Shown piece by piece: positions 1 to 8,587 of a stretch of 64,000 bases of DNA. The notes beneath the pieces are model-generated. The model made no database searches, had not been told where the DNA came from, and saw only the letters and a program-made list of their open reading frames with translations. Numbering within the stretch: the first letter of the stretch is position 1; every line of letters begins with the position of its first letter. Origin of the DNA: Hylemonella sp. (GTDB lineage Bacteria > Pseudomonadota > Gammaproteobacteria > Burkholderiales > Burkholderiaceae_C); the NCBI GenBank assembly GCA_030695415.1, contig JAUYQZ010000013.1:117048-181047 (forward strand), read 5' to 3'. Both the position numbers and the translations under genes were made by a program.

Positions 1-1788
1 GCCGGTGAGATGGGCCTCGCTGCCGCTCAGGTCAGCCAGCAGCGCGTCGAGCTGCACGCCCGTGAGTTTCTGGCGCACAGCGAGTTGCGGTGTCGCGCCG
101 GCGCTCAGGCTCAGGCCGCCTTGCACGTGGCCGCCATAGAGCTGTGCCGCGATGGGCTCCACGCTCAGCGTGCCCGAGGCGGCGCGCAGCTCGGCGGCAA
201 ACGCACTGGCCTGCAGGCGCGCCACCCGCAGCGACTCGCTGCGCAGCTTGCCGCGCAGGTTCAGCGTCTTGAGCTGGTCGAAGTCCTGCGCCTGTGTGCT
301 CTCCTGCAGACGGCGCCTCCAGTCGCTGACCAGGTAACGGTCCAGGTCCAGTGAATTGGCGGCGAGATCAAAGGTCCAGGCCGGCGCCTTGAAGTCCTGC
401 AACTGCACGCGGCCGCTGAGCTGGTTGTCGTCCACGCTGGCCTTGAGGTCCAGCGTCACGTCCTGCGTGGCCAGGGCGGCCTGCAGCTTGCCGTTAGCCG
501 TGGCCTGCAGCCGCTCGGCCAGCAGGGGATGGCTGGCGCTCCAGCTGGTTTGGAGGGCTTCGAGTTGCAGCTGGCGTTTCTCGAGGTCATAGAGCAGGGG
601 GCTGTTGCCGCGCCCCTGCAGCACGCCACCAGCGTGTTTGAGTTCGATGCTGCCTTGCACATCGGCACTCTTCCAACTCTTGGCGCTGGCTTCGATGGCT
701 GGTGCCTGCAGTGTGGCGAGCAGCACGGACTGTTCGCGTGTGATGCGTCCTTCCAGTGCAAGGGTGCTGGCCTGCCACAGGCCCTGCGCCAATTGCACAC
801 GCGCCACCGCCAGCTTGCCTTCGAGCTGGTCCTGCGCCAGCCGGCCGCGCGCCGCGGCGCTGAAGCGCTCCAGCACCAGCTTGTGCTGGCCCGGCCAGGC
901 CGTGAGCCGGCCGCGCCAGTCCAGCAGCAGGTCGTTGAGACCCGCGGCATCGCCCTGCGCCTGGCCTTCCATCTGCGACAGCTCGTAGCGATGGGCAGCG
1001 TGGTCATAGAGCATCTGCGCGTTCAGCCGCAGCTGCAGGTCCAGTTGCGGCTGCGCCGATTGCAGGCGCAGGCTGGCCTGCACCTGGCCGGACGTGGCGT
1101 CGGCCAGGCGGCCGGTTTCCAGGTTGAGCTCGTGCACGAAGTAGGCCAGGCCCGAGGCCTCGTCCTGAAAGTTGAGCGAGGAGTCGAGCACACGCACTTT
1201 TTCCACCGCGAACTGCAGATCGCCCACCCAGTCGGGCGGCACCAGCAGGTCGTCGAAGTTGCTGCTGCCGTCGGGGTGGCGCAGCAGGTTGGCGTGCACA
1301 CGGTCGAGCACGATGCGCTCCACCTGCACCTGCCGGGTGAGCAGCGGCCACCACGCCACATAGAGCCGCGCGTTCTCCACCGAGGCGAACCGGGTGCTGC
1401 TGTTGCGCTGGCTCAGGCTGAGCTTGCCGGTCTCCAGGCCGAGTTGCGGGAACCAGGTGATGTGGATGTCGCCTTCGAGCACCAAGTCGCGCTGCTTGTG
1501 GGTCTTGACGTAGTCGACGATCTGCGACTTGAAGTCATTGGCGTCCAGCAGATGAAAGGCCAGGCCGACGATGCCGCCGAGCAGTGCCAGCACCAGTACC
1601 AGGCTGCCCAGGGCGTGGCGCCAGTACTCCTTGGCGTAGCCTTCGGCAAACGGTGGCTTGAAGGGCAGCACATAGCCCAGCGCCATGCCGACCACGCCAT
1701 ACCAGCCCAGCAAGGCGAGCTTGAGCGAGCTCTGCGGTGCGGGGGCGGGCGACTGGGGCGCCGAAGGCTTCCTGGCGGGCTTGCTCAT
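1..1788 (-). CDS. AsmA-family inner-membrane/periplasmic protein, C-terminus cut off by window edge
   Basis: Reading leftward from an ATG at 1788, the frame stays open to base 1, giving 596 residues with no stop. The N-terminus has two hydrophobic stretches (about residues 20-45 and 58-82). They are followed by the AsmA-type pattern, with a DLVLEGDIHITWFPQLG segment near residue 105 and then long beta-rich sequence. AsmA-like proteins are anchored in the inner membrane and project into the periplasm. Several members act as bridges for phospholipid transport or affect outer-membrane assembly. The assignment rests on this N-terminal pattern and low-complexity beta character; the specific substrate cannot be told. 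The true length is unknown because the gene leaves the window. Confidence 0.75.
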   Translation of the reverse strand, partial: MSKPARKPSAPQSPAPAPQSSLKLALLGWYGVVGMALGYVLPFKPPFAEGYAKEYWRHALGSLVLVLALLGGIVGLAFHLLDANDFKSQIVDYVKTHKQRDLVLEGDIHITWFPQLGLETGKLSLSQRNSSTRFASVENARLYVAWWPLLTRQVQVERIVLDRVHANLLRHPDGSSNFDDLLVPPDWVGDLQFAVEKVRVLDSSLNFQDEASGLAYFVHELNLETGRLADATSGQVQASLRLQSAQPQLDLQLRLNAQMLYDHAAHRYELSQMEGQAQGDAAGLNDLLLDWRGRLTAWPGQHKLVLERFSAAARGRLAQDQLEGKLAVARVQLAQGLWQASTLALEGRITREQSVLLATLQAPAIEASAKSWKSADVQGSIELKHAGGVLQGRGNSPLLYDLEKRQLQLEALQTSWSASHPLLAERLQATANGKLQAALATQDVTLDLKASVDDNQLSGRVQLQDFKAPAWTFDLAANSLDLDRYLVSDWRRRLQESTQAQDFDQLKTLNLRGKLRSESLRVARLQASAFAAELRAASGTLSVEPIAAQLYGGHVQGGLSLSAGATPQLAVRQKLTGVQLDALLADLSGSEAHLTG

Positions 1789-1961
1789 GATGGGCACAGA
1801 TCGGGCTGACCATTCTTCCGCAGCTGGCGCGCGACAGGTGTAATGGAGCTGTAATTTGTCGTAACGCCACGTAGCGCACACCGCGCCAAAGCCCGGCAGA
1901 AGGGCGGCAGTGACTACCGTTTCGGGCTAGGGCTGAAAAAAGCGCGCGCGGTGGTGCAGAG

Positions 1962-2705
1962 CTATCCTGTGGACGACCAGGCCATCCACAGGATGGACAG
2001 GCCCGACACCCCCATCACGCCCTCCATCAGCTGCAGGAAGCGGTGCTCGGGCAGGTGCAGCACCAGGCGCTTGGACAGGGTGGAGCCGATCAGCACGAAG
2101 ACGCCGATCAGCAGGCCCTGGCCGATGGCGCGGCCGTCGATCACGCCCAGTTGGTGAAACGTTGCGCCCTTGGCAAGGAAGACGCTCAGGGAGCTGGCGG
2201 CTTCGGTGCCGATGTAGGCACCCTTCACCAGGCCATAGGACAGGAAGAAGGGCGTGTTGATGGCGCCGGTGGAGGCCACGATGCCCGTGAGGTAGCCAAT
2301 GACCGCCCCCACCAGCGCCATGTGGCCTAGATGGGGTTTCCAGTGCATGCGGCGCAGCCAGCGGCGGACGGGAATCATCAGCAGCAGGAAGCTGCCCAGG
2401 ATGAGCTCGATGAGCCTTGCGTTGAACTGCACCAGCGTGTGGGCGCCCAGCACCACGGCAGGCACGGCCGTGGCGCTGTAGACGGCGCACAGGCGCCAGT
2501 CGATGCTGCGCCACCACAGGCCCACGCGCGTCAGGTTGGCGACGATGGCCACCAGGGCGATCACCGGCACGGCGGTCATGGGGCCGTAGAAATGGACCAG
2601 CGGCGGCATCAGCAGGATGGTGGTGCCGAAACCGATCACGCCGCCCAGCACGCCGGCACCCAGGCCGACGACGCAGACGATCAGCATGGGCCAGACTTCG
2701 TTCAT
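1962..2705 (-). CDS. TauE/SafE-family (sulfite exporter-like) membrane permease
   Basis: 247 residues, almost entirely hydrophobic, with about eight membrane segments. It begins MNEVWPMLIVCVVGLGAG and has the internally repeated glycine-rich helices of the TauE/SafE (DUF81) family, for example VLGGVIGFGTTILL and VGAVIGYLTGIVAST. Family members export sulfite, sulfoacetate or other small organic anions. The start lies 2 bp after the stop of the upstream MFS gene, so it is the last gene of the leftward catabolic operon. The link with a Rieske oxygenase operon suggests export of a small acid or sulfonate by-product, which is inference. Confidence 0.85.
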   Translation of the reverse strand: MNEVWPMLIVCVVGLGAGVLGGVIGFGTTILLMPPLVHFYGPMTAVPVIALVAIVANLTRVGLWWRSIDWRLCAVYSATAVPAVVLGAHTLVQFNARLIELILGSFLLLMIPVRRWLRRMHWKPHLGHMALVGAVIGYLTGIVASTGAINTPFFLSYGLVKGAYIGTEAASSLSVFLAKGATFHQLGVIDGRAIGQGLLIGVFVLIGSTLSKRLVLHLPEHRFLQLMEGVMGVSGLSILWMAWSSTG

Positions 2706-2707
2706 GC

Positions 2708-4348
2708 TCAGTGGCGCACGGTGCTGTCGACGACGAAGCGCCGCACAAGGAGCGGGGCGTCGCCGATGTGGAAGGCCCGGGCGCGCTCGCGCAAGGCTAC
2801 GTCGTCCGCTGTCATGCGCTCGAAGCGGCGCAGATGGTCGGTCCAGGATTCGTCGATGATGTGCTCGATGTAGACCCCGGGCTGACTGAGGTCGTGCACC
2901 AGTTCCCAATGCAGCGCGCCGCGGCGCAGGCGGCTGCGCCGGTTCTCCTGCATCACCTCCTTGAAGGCTTGCTCTTGCGCCGGATCGATGCGGTATTCGA
3001 TGGTGAGCAGGACATGACCCGACTGCGGCGGCGTGGCGACAACAGGGAGCTTGTACTCGCTGGCGGGCGTGAGGTCCTCCTCCCCGTGATGACCCGCCCA
3101 CAAACGGCGGGCCAGGGCCATGACCAGCACGGTCGACACGGCGGCGGCCACCAGGCTGGACTGCACGCTGCTCCAGGTCGCCACCTGCCCCCACACGGCC
3201 GCGCCCAGCGCGCCGGAGCCCATGAGGGCCATCTGGTACATGGACATGCCGCGCGCGCGCACCCAGTTGGGCAGCGCCATCTGGGCCGACACACTCAGGG
3301 TATTGGCGACCGTGATCCACGCCAGCCCACCCACGAACATCGTGGGCACCGCCACGTAGAGGTTGGGGGCAAAGGCGATCACCGCCATCGCGGCCGCCTG
3401 TACCACGACACCGTAGGCCACGCGCTGGTTCAGCGTCAGCGCCTGGCGCAGACGCGGCAGGAACATCACGGCCGTGATCGCGCCCGCGCCCATGGAGGCC
3501 AGCAGCACGGTGAAGGTGCCGGCGTCACCGTTGGGCAGGCCCTTGGCCACCAGCGGCAGCAGGGCCAGCAGCGCGGTGGAATGGCCGTAGAACAGGGCAA
3601 TGCGCAGCAGCACCACGCGCAGGCGCGCCGAGTGCGCGACGAACTGCAGGCCCACCCGCATGGCGCTGAAGAGCTTCTCGCGCCCCAGCGGGCTGGGCTT
3701 GTGCTCGCGACGCCAGCGCATGATGACGAAACCGGCCATGACGGAGAGCACCGCATTGAGCGCGAAGACATAGACGGTGCCGGCGCTGGCGATCAGGGCC
3801 CCCGCGACCAGCGGGCCGACGATGCGCGAGCCGTTCATGGCCGCGCCATTGAGCGCCAGGGCCGCGGGCAGCTGCGGGCGCGCCACCAGCTCGGGCACGA
3901 TGGCCGCGAACACCGGCCAGCGCATGGCCAGGCCAATGCCATTGGCAAAGGTCAGCAGCAGGAGCAGGGGCGGCGTCATCCAGCCCGCCAGCAGGGTCAC
4001 GCACATCAGGATGGCCACGGCGGCCACCCAGAACTGGGTCAGGATGTAATAACGGCGGCGGTCGAGGATGTCGGCCATGGCGCCGCTGGGCAGGCCCAGC
4101 AGGAAGACCGGCAGGGTGGAGGCGGTCTGCACCAGCGCCACCCAGATCGGCGTGGTGGTCAGCGAAGTCATCATCCAGGCGGCGGCCACATCGCTCATCC
4201 ACATGCAGATGTGCGCCACCAGCCAGGTGCCCCACAGCATGCGGAACACCGGCTGGCTCAGGGGCGCCAGGGCGTTCATCGAGGGCTCAGCCCCGCCGGC
4301 GACCGCTGGCGCTGCGCCTGATGTCCTGGAGCGGGAGAAAAATCCCAT
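2708..4348 (-). CDS. MFS transporter (EntS/MFS_3-like) with C-terminal soluble domain
   Basis: 546 residues. Residues about 25-420 carry twelve hydrophobic helices and the MFS_3 pattern (WGTWLVAHICMWMSDVAAAW near the start, GLPSGAMADILDRRRYY in the 2-3 loop). The last about 110 residues form a soluble domain (YRIDPAQEQAFKEVMQE, GVYIEHIIDESWTDHLRRFE) that looks like a dimeric alpha-beta-barrel/monooxygenase fold, an arrangement known in this MFS subfamily. Likely role: proton-driven export or import of an aromatic compound or siderophore-like molecule. It sits between the CobW gene (12-bp gap) and the TauE gene (2-bp gap). Substrate unknown. Confidence 0.85.
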   Translation of the reverse strand: MGFFSRSRTSGAAPAVAGGAEPSMNALAPLSQPVFRMLWGTWLVAHICMWMSDVAAAWMMTSLTTTPIWVALVQTASTLPVFLLGLPSGAMADILDRRRYYILTQFWVAAVAILMCVTLLAGWMTPPLLLLLTFANGIGLAMRWPVFAAIVPELVARPQLPAALALNGAAMNGSRIVGPLVAGALIASAGTVYVFALNAVLSVMAGFVIMRWRREHKPSPLGREKLFSAMRVGLQFVAHSARLRVVLLRIALFYGHSTALLALLPLVAKGLPNGDAGTFTVLLASMGAGAITAVMFLPRLRQALTLNQRVAYGVVVQAAAMAVIAFAPNLYVAVPTMFVGGLAWITVANTLSVSAQMALPNWVRARGMSMYQMALMGSGALGAAVWGQVATWSSVQSSLVAAAVSTVLVMALARRLWAGHHGEEDLTPASEYKLPVVATPPQSGHVLLTIEYRIDPAQEQAFKEVMQENRRSRLRRGALHWELVHDLSQPGVYIEHIIDESWTDHLRRFERMTADDVALRERARAFHIGDAPLLVRRFVVDSTVRH

Positions 4349-4360
4349 GGCGACTATTGT

Positions 4361-5290
4361 CTAGGGTTGCGCCAGCCGTCGGGCCGTCTGCGCAGGGCCC
4401 CGGCCGCTGCTGATGCAGGTCAGGCCCAGCGCAGGCGCCCGGCCTGCAAAGGCCTCCAGCGTGAGGTCGGGGTCCCCGACGGCCCATTGCACCGTGTAAA
4501 GCTGGCCATCGTCCAGCGCGACCACCCCTTTCAGGCGCAGCAGCGCATCGTCGTGCAGGGCATCGAAGCGGGCCTTCAGCTCGTTGAGCGCCAGGGCGCC
4601 CGTCAGAGGCGCGAAGCGGGCGGCGGCATGGTGATGGTGGCCATGGGTCTCGTGCCCGGGCACGGGCGCGGAAGCGGCCGCGCGGTGCAGCAGTGCGCCG
4701 ACCTGCGGCCAGGTGAGGGAAGCCTGGGCCGATTGCGCCAGAACCGCATGCGGGTTCAGGGCGTGCAAGGCCGTCGCCAGCGGCGCACCATTGGCCTGGT
4801 CGACCTTGGTGATGATGAGCAGATCGGCCGCCTGGACCTGCGCCCGTGCTTCGGCCTGCGCCTCGATCAGGGCCAGGCCGGCCGGGGCGCTGGCCGTGAC
4901 CAGCACGCCGGCCAGTTCGTAACGCTCCTGCAGGAAGGGGACCGTTCCGAAGGCGGTGATGATGGGCCGGGGGTCCGCCAGCCCGGTGGTCTCGATCACC
5001 ACGGAAGAGAATGCCGGGCGGCGCCGATGCAGGCGATCCCACCAGAGTTCGGTCAGCGCCTCCTCGAGCCCCGGCAGGCCGGTGCAGCAGACACAGTTGT
5101 TGGACAGCAGCATGGCGCTGTCCACGGCGCTGGCCAGCATGCGGTCGTCGAAACCGACCTCACCGATCTCGTTGACCACCAGCGCGGCATCGGCCAGCGC
5201 CGGATCGCGCAGCCAGTGTTTCAGCAGCGTGGTCTTGCCGCTGCCCAGGTAGCCCGTCACGAGCCAGACAGGGATCCGACGGGTTTTCAT
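4361..5290 (-). CDS. CobW/COG0523-family GTPase (metallochaperone-like)
   Basis: 309 residues. The P-loop is TGYLGSGKTTLL near residue 12, the metal-binding CxCC motif appears as NNCVCCTGL near residue 65, and a GTP-binding ITKVDQAN lies in the middle. A histidine-rich linker (HETHGHHHHAA) precedes the C-terminal CobW_C domain. COG0523 proteins insert or deliver metals such as Zn, Co or Fe. Next to a Zn-dependent dehydrogenase and a Rieske oxygenase, it may help metallate one of these enzymes (inference). The start codon shares one base with the stop of the IclR gene, indicating translational coupling. Confidence 0.88.
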   Translation of the reverse strand: MKTRRIPVWLVTGYLGSGKTTLLKHWLRDPALADAALVVNEIGEVGFDDRMLASAVDSAMLLSNNCVCCTGLPGLEEALTELWWDRLHRRRPAFSSVVIETTGLADPRPIITAFGTVPFLQERYELAGVLVTASAPAGLALIEAQAEARAQVQAADLLIITKVDQANGAPLATALHALNPHAVLAQSAQASLTWPQVGALLHRAAASAPVPGHETHGHHHHAAARFAPLTGALALNELKARFDALHDDALLRLKGVVALDDGQLYTVQWAVGDPDLTLEAFAGRAPALGLTCISSGRGPAQTARRLAQP

Positions 5291-6072
5291 CAGGATGGGT
5301 GACCCAGGCTTGAGGAGATGGCGTGGCCTGCTTGCACCACCAGGACGGAGAACTTGCGCAAGCCGGCCTTGGAGACCCGCTGTGTGGGCCCGGCCAGCCC
5401 CACGGCGGCGACCACCGCGCCACTGGCATCGAAGATGGGCGCGGCCACGCCGCGCATGCCGTTCTCGGATTCCTCGTCGTCGATGGCATAGCCCTTGGCG
5501 CGTACTTGCGCCAGCAGCTTGGTGAGACTGGGCTTGTCGGTCACCGTGTGCTCGGTGCGTGGCTGCAGCCGCGTCCGCAGGATGTGGGCCACCACCAGCG
5601 GCGGGCTGTAGGCCAGCAGGGCCCGGCCCTCGCTGGTGCAATAGGCCGGCATGCGCACGCCGAGGTAGGAGCGCGTGCGGATGGCGTGCGGGCTGTCGAT
5701 GTTGCGCAGGTAGAGGATTTCAGCATCGTGCAGCACCGCCAGGTGCACGGTTTCGCTGGTGGCGGTGCTCAGTTCGTGCAGGTGCGGCACCGCCTGCTCC
5801 GACACGTCCATGCGCCGGCGCACCTGGGCGCCCAGCGAGAACAGCAGCAATCCGAGCCGGTAACGGCCATCGACCGGGTTCTGTTCCAGGAAGCCTTCGG
5901 CCACCAGCGTGCTCGCCAGCCGGTGGGCCGTGCTCTTGGCCACGGCCAGGCGTTTGGCCAGGGCGGTGATGCCCAGCTCCGGTTCTTCGGGGGTGAAGGT
6001 CTTGAGCAGGCGCAGGGCACCGCCGACGGATGACAGGCGGCGCGACGGACTTGCGATGTCCACGTTCGTCAT
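5290..6072 (-). CDS. IclR-family transcriptional regulator
   Basis: 260 residues. The N-terminal winged helix-turn-helix (about residues 12-70, including LGITALAKRLAVAKSTAHRL) is followed by the IclR effector-binding domain (about 85-250, with ENGMRGVAAPIFDASGAVV). These regulators commonly control aromatic-acid catabolic operons by binding the substrate or an intermediate. The start overlaps the stop of the alcohol dehydrogenase gene by four bases (ATGA), so the regulator is encoded inside the operon it probably controls. Two TTCC/GGAA dyads in the divergent promoter (8500-8531) are candidate operators. Confidence 0.92.
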   Translation of the reverse strand: MTNVDIASPSRRLSSVGGALRLLKTFTPEEPELGITALAKRLAVAKSTAHRLASTLVAEGFLEQNPVDGRYRLGLLLFSLGAQVRRRMDVSEQAVPHLHELSTATSETVHLAVLHDAEILYLRNIDSPHAIRTRSYLGVRMPAYCTSEGRALLAYSPPLVVAHILRTRLQPRTEHTVTDKPSLTKLLAQVRAKGYAIDDEESENGMRGVAAPIFDASGAVVAAVGLAGPTQRVSKAGLRKFSVLVVQAGHAISSSLGHPS

Positions 6073-7166
6073 TGATCCGGCTCGATGGTCATGTGGATGG
6101 GGCCTGTCACACCTTCGCCGACCAGCGAACGCAGCGCCAGATCGGTCTCCTCCAGCGTGAAGGTGTGGGTGCTCATGGCGGTGACGTTGTGGCGATTGCC
6201 GGCGATGAGCTGCAGCGCCAGTTCCACCGACTCGTAGGAATGCCCGCGCATGCCCTTGACGGTGAGGAAGTTGGCGATGATGCGATCGCTGTCGAAGGCC
6301 GGGATCTTCTGCCGCTTCTGCCCGCCCAGGATCACGCGGCCGCGCTTGCGCGCCAGTTCGATCGCGCTGACCACCGAGGCCGGCCCACCGGCCGCGCAGT
6401 CGATCACCAGGTCGGCCATGCGCCCGCCGGTGAGGTCGGCCACGGTCTCCAGCAGGTCCTGTGCCTCGATGTCGATGGTGTGGTGCGCGCCCAGCTGCCG
6501 GGCCAGCGCCATGCGCTGGCGGTCGGTCTCGCTGCCCAGGCCGGTGAGGATGATCTGCTCGGCCCCCGCCTCGCGCGCGGCCACCACGCAGGCCAGGCCC
6601 TGCTGGCCGGGCCCCTGGATCAGCACCGTCTGCCCTGGCCCGGCGCCACCTTGCAAGTAGGTCCACTCGATGCCATTGGACAGCGGCAGGGCCAGGGCCG
6701 CATGGCGCGCCGAGACGCCGGCCGGTACATGGTGGAACACCGTGTTGAAGTGCAGGTGCTGCTGCTGCGCAAAACCGCCCCACAAACCAGGCGCCACCGA
6801 CAGCCCGGTGGCGCCGTAGCGCAGACCGCCCAGGCGCCAGTCGGTGGCATTGCACAAGCGGAATTCGCCCGAGCGGCAGTACTCGCAATGGCCGCAGGGC
6901 AGGTATTCCTCCAGCGCGACGAGGTCGCCTTCCTTCACGTTCCAGTGCCGCGCCGCGAACTCGCCGATCTGCTCGACGTGGCCCACGGTCTCATGGCCCA
7001 GGATCAGCGGGCCGCGCGAGGGCGGCAGGTTCTGGTAGTAGCCCCAGTCGCTGCCGCAGACGCCGGTGCACGACACACGTAACACACCGGAGGCCGCGTC
7101 CGGGGCCGGCACGGCCAACTCGCGGATCTCGGTAACACCGGGAGCGATCGCTACCGCGGCCTTCAT
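6069..7166 (-). CDS. Zinc-dependent medium-chain alcohol dehydrogenase
   Basis: 365 residues of the MDR superfamily. Catalytic-zinc ligands lie in GVCGSDWG and LGHETVGH. The four-cysteine structural-zinc lobe is CGHCEYCRSGEFRLC near residue 95. A Rossmann NAD(P)-binding segment, QGPGQQGLACVVAAREAG, is near residue 190. It should oxidise an alcohol or diol, or reduce the corresponding carbonyl. It follows the Rieske oxygenase gene with a 34-bp gap, so a diol or hydroxymethyl product of that enzyme is a plausible substrate (inference). The start was chosen at the first ATG, which fits the usual MKA start of the family. Confidence 0.92.
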   Translation of the reverse strand: MKAAVAIAPGVTEIRELAVPAPDAASGVLRVSCTGVCGSDWGYYQNLPPSRGPLILGHETVGHVEQIGEFAARHWNVKEGDLVALEEYLPCGHCEYCRSGEFRLCNATDWRLGGLRYGATGLSVAPGLWGGFAQQQHLHFNTVFHHVPAGVSARHAALALPLSNGIEWTYLQGGAGPGQTVLIQGPGQQGLACVVAAREAGAEQIILTGLGSETDRQRMALARQLGAHHTIDIEAQDLLETVADLTGGRMADLVIDCAAGGPASVVSAIELARKRGRVILGGQKRQKIPAFDSDRIIANFLTVKGMRGHSYESVELALQLIAGNRHNVTAMSTHTFTLEETDLALRSLVGEGVTGPIHMTIEPDQ

Positions 7167-7200
7167 GCGGTGCTGCCAGTAACGGGATAGGGCCGCGTGT

Positions 7201-8487
7201 TCATACCGTGACGTGCGGCTTGTTGGGTTCGGCCCGCAGCGCGTCCCTGGCGGCTTCGTGGAAGGGCTGGCCTTCGGGCAGCACGATGGCCACCGAACGG
7301 ATTTTCTGCACGTGCGGCTCGGTGCCGGGCGGCGGCGTGCCGTGCTCGGCCAGCGCCGTGGCCGCGGCGATCAGGCGGCGGCGGGTCTGCACGATGCCGC
7401 GGTCCGTGCCCGTGAGGTGCTCGCGCGTGCGGTCGGCGATCGGTCCCATGCTCTCCTGCAGCGAGGAGTCTTGCACGGCGATGCCTTCGATGCCGCTGTA
7501 GAGCTCGCCGGAGCGCTGCTTGTCGCGGTCCATCAGATAGTCGTTCGACTTGTTGGCCAGCGGGATGTAGGTGCCAGGCACGTACTTGCAGTGGATGCCG
7601 TGGCCCTCCTGCATGGCCTGGCGCTCGGTGGCGCTGAGTGCGCGCGTGGGGTGGTAGTCAAAGCTCCAGGCCCAGCAGTTCTCGTCGTCGATCGGCACCC
7701 AGAAGTGGCCGTGTACCGGATGGTCGCCGCGCGGCGGCACCATGGTGAACATGGGCATGATCCACGGCGTGATGCGCCAGTACAGCTTGCCGGCCTCGGC
7801 CTTGCGGCTCACCCCGATCAGCAGCCCGCCCTCGGCCTCGGCCACCTCGAACTGCGGTCGCAGGTCCTGCATGTTGTAGTCGTTACCCTTGGCGCCCTTG
7901 AAGAGCGGGTCGCGGCTCAGGCCGCCGCGGTGCAGGAAGGAGACGTGGCTGGAGTCGATGCCGCCTTCGAGCGCCTGCAGCCAGTTGCATTCCTGCAGGC
8001 GCTTGGACATGAAGCTCTGCTCGGCGGGCACGGTGGCAAATTCCCACTCGGGCGCGGGCGGCTGGTGTTCGGGCGGGCCCATGTAGATCCAGATCACACC
8101 GCCGCGCTCGATCAGCGGATAGGACTTGAGCTTGATCTTGTCGCACAGGCGGCTGCCTTCGGGCTCCGAGGGCACGTCCACGCACTGGCCGTTCACGTCG
8201 AACTTCCAGCCGTGGTACGGGCAGCGCAGCCCGCTTTCTTCGTTGCGGCCGAACCAGAGCGAGACCCCACGGTGGGCGCAGAACTCGTCCATCACCCCGA
8301 GCCGGCCTTGTGTGTCGCGGATGGCGATGAGGCGCTCGCCCAGCAGCTTCACGCGTACAGGCGTGCAGTCGGGTGCGGGCAGTTCCCCGGACAGCAGCGC
8401 CGGCAGCCAGTAGCGCCGGAAGAGCTTGCCCATCGCGGTGTCGGCGCCGGTGCGGGTCACCAGTTCGTTTTGTTCTGTTTTCAGCAC
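7201..8487 (-). CDS. Rieske non-heme iron aromatic-ring oxygenase, alpha subunit
   Basis: 428 residues from a GTG start at 8487, chosen because an AGGAGA ribosome-binding site lies 6 bp upstream. The Rieske centre is CAHRG followed by CPYHGWKF (about residues 70-95). The catalytic domain has GGIDSSHVSFLHRG, which supplies the two histidines of the mononuclear iron site. It resembles phthalate 4,5-dioxygenase/phenoxybenzoate dioxygenase oxygenases, which need a separate reductase; none is adjacent here. It is the first gene of the leftward operon. The neighbouring decarboxylase-like gene supports a phthalate-like or other aromatic carboxylate substrate. Confidence 0.9.
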   Translation of the reverse strand: MLKTEQNELVTRTGADTAMGKLFRRYWLPALLSGELPAPDCTPVRVKLLGERLIAIRDTQGRLGVMDEFCAHRGVSLWFGRNEESGLRCPYHGWKFDVNGQCVDVPSEPEGSRLCDKIKLKSYPLIERGGVIWIYMGPPEHQPPAPEWEFATVPAEQSFMSKRLQECNWLQALEGGIDSSHVSFLHRGGLSRDPLFKGAKGNDYNMQDLRPQFEVAEAEGGLLIGVSRKAEAGKLYWRITPWIMPMFTMVPPRGDHPVHGHFWVPIDDENCWAWSFDYHPTRALSATERQAMQEGHGIHCKYVPGTYIPLANKSNDYLMDRDKQRSGELYSGIEGIAVQDSSLQESMGPIADRTREHLTGTDRGIVQTRRRLIAAATALAEHGTPPPGTEPHVQKIRSVAIVLPEGQPFHEAARDALRAEPNKPHVTV

Positions 8488-8587
8488 GCTTGTCTCCTGT
8501 TCCGTATAGAGGAATGGTTTTCCTTTTGGAAGAACGAAGATAGCATGCGCCCAAGGGTTCCAGCAACCCATAAAAAAGGAGACACCC
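8488..8587. promoter_or_regulatory. Divergent promoter region of the aromatic catabolism locus with two IclR-type dyads
   Basis: This 100-bp gap separates the leftward oxygenase operon from the rightward receptor gene. It holds two dyads of the form TTCC-N-GGAA: TTCCGTATAGAGGAA at 8500-8514 and TTCCTTTTGGAA at 8520-8531. Short TTCC/GGAA palindromes are typical of IclR-family operators, and an IclR regulator is encoded in the operon. The dyads are seen directly; the regulator assignment is inference. Confidence 0.5.
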
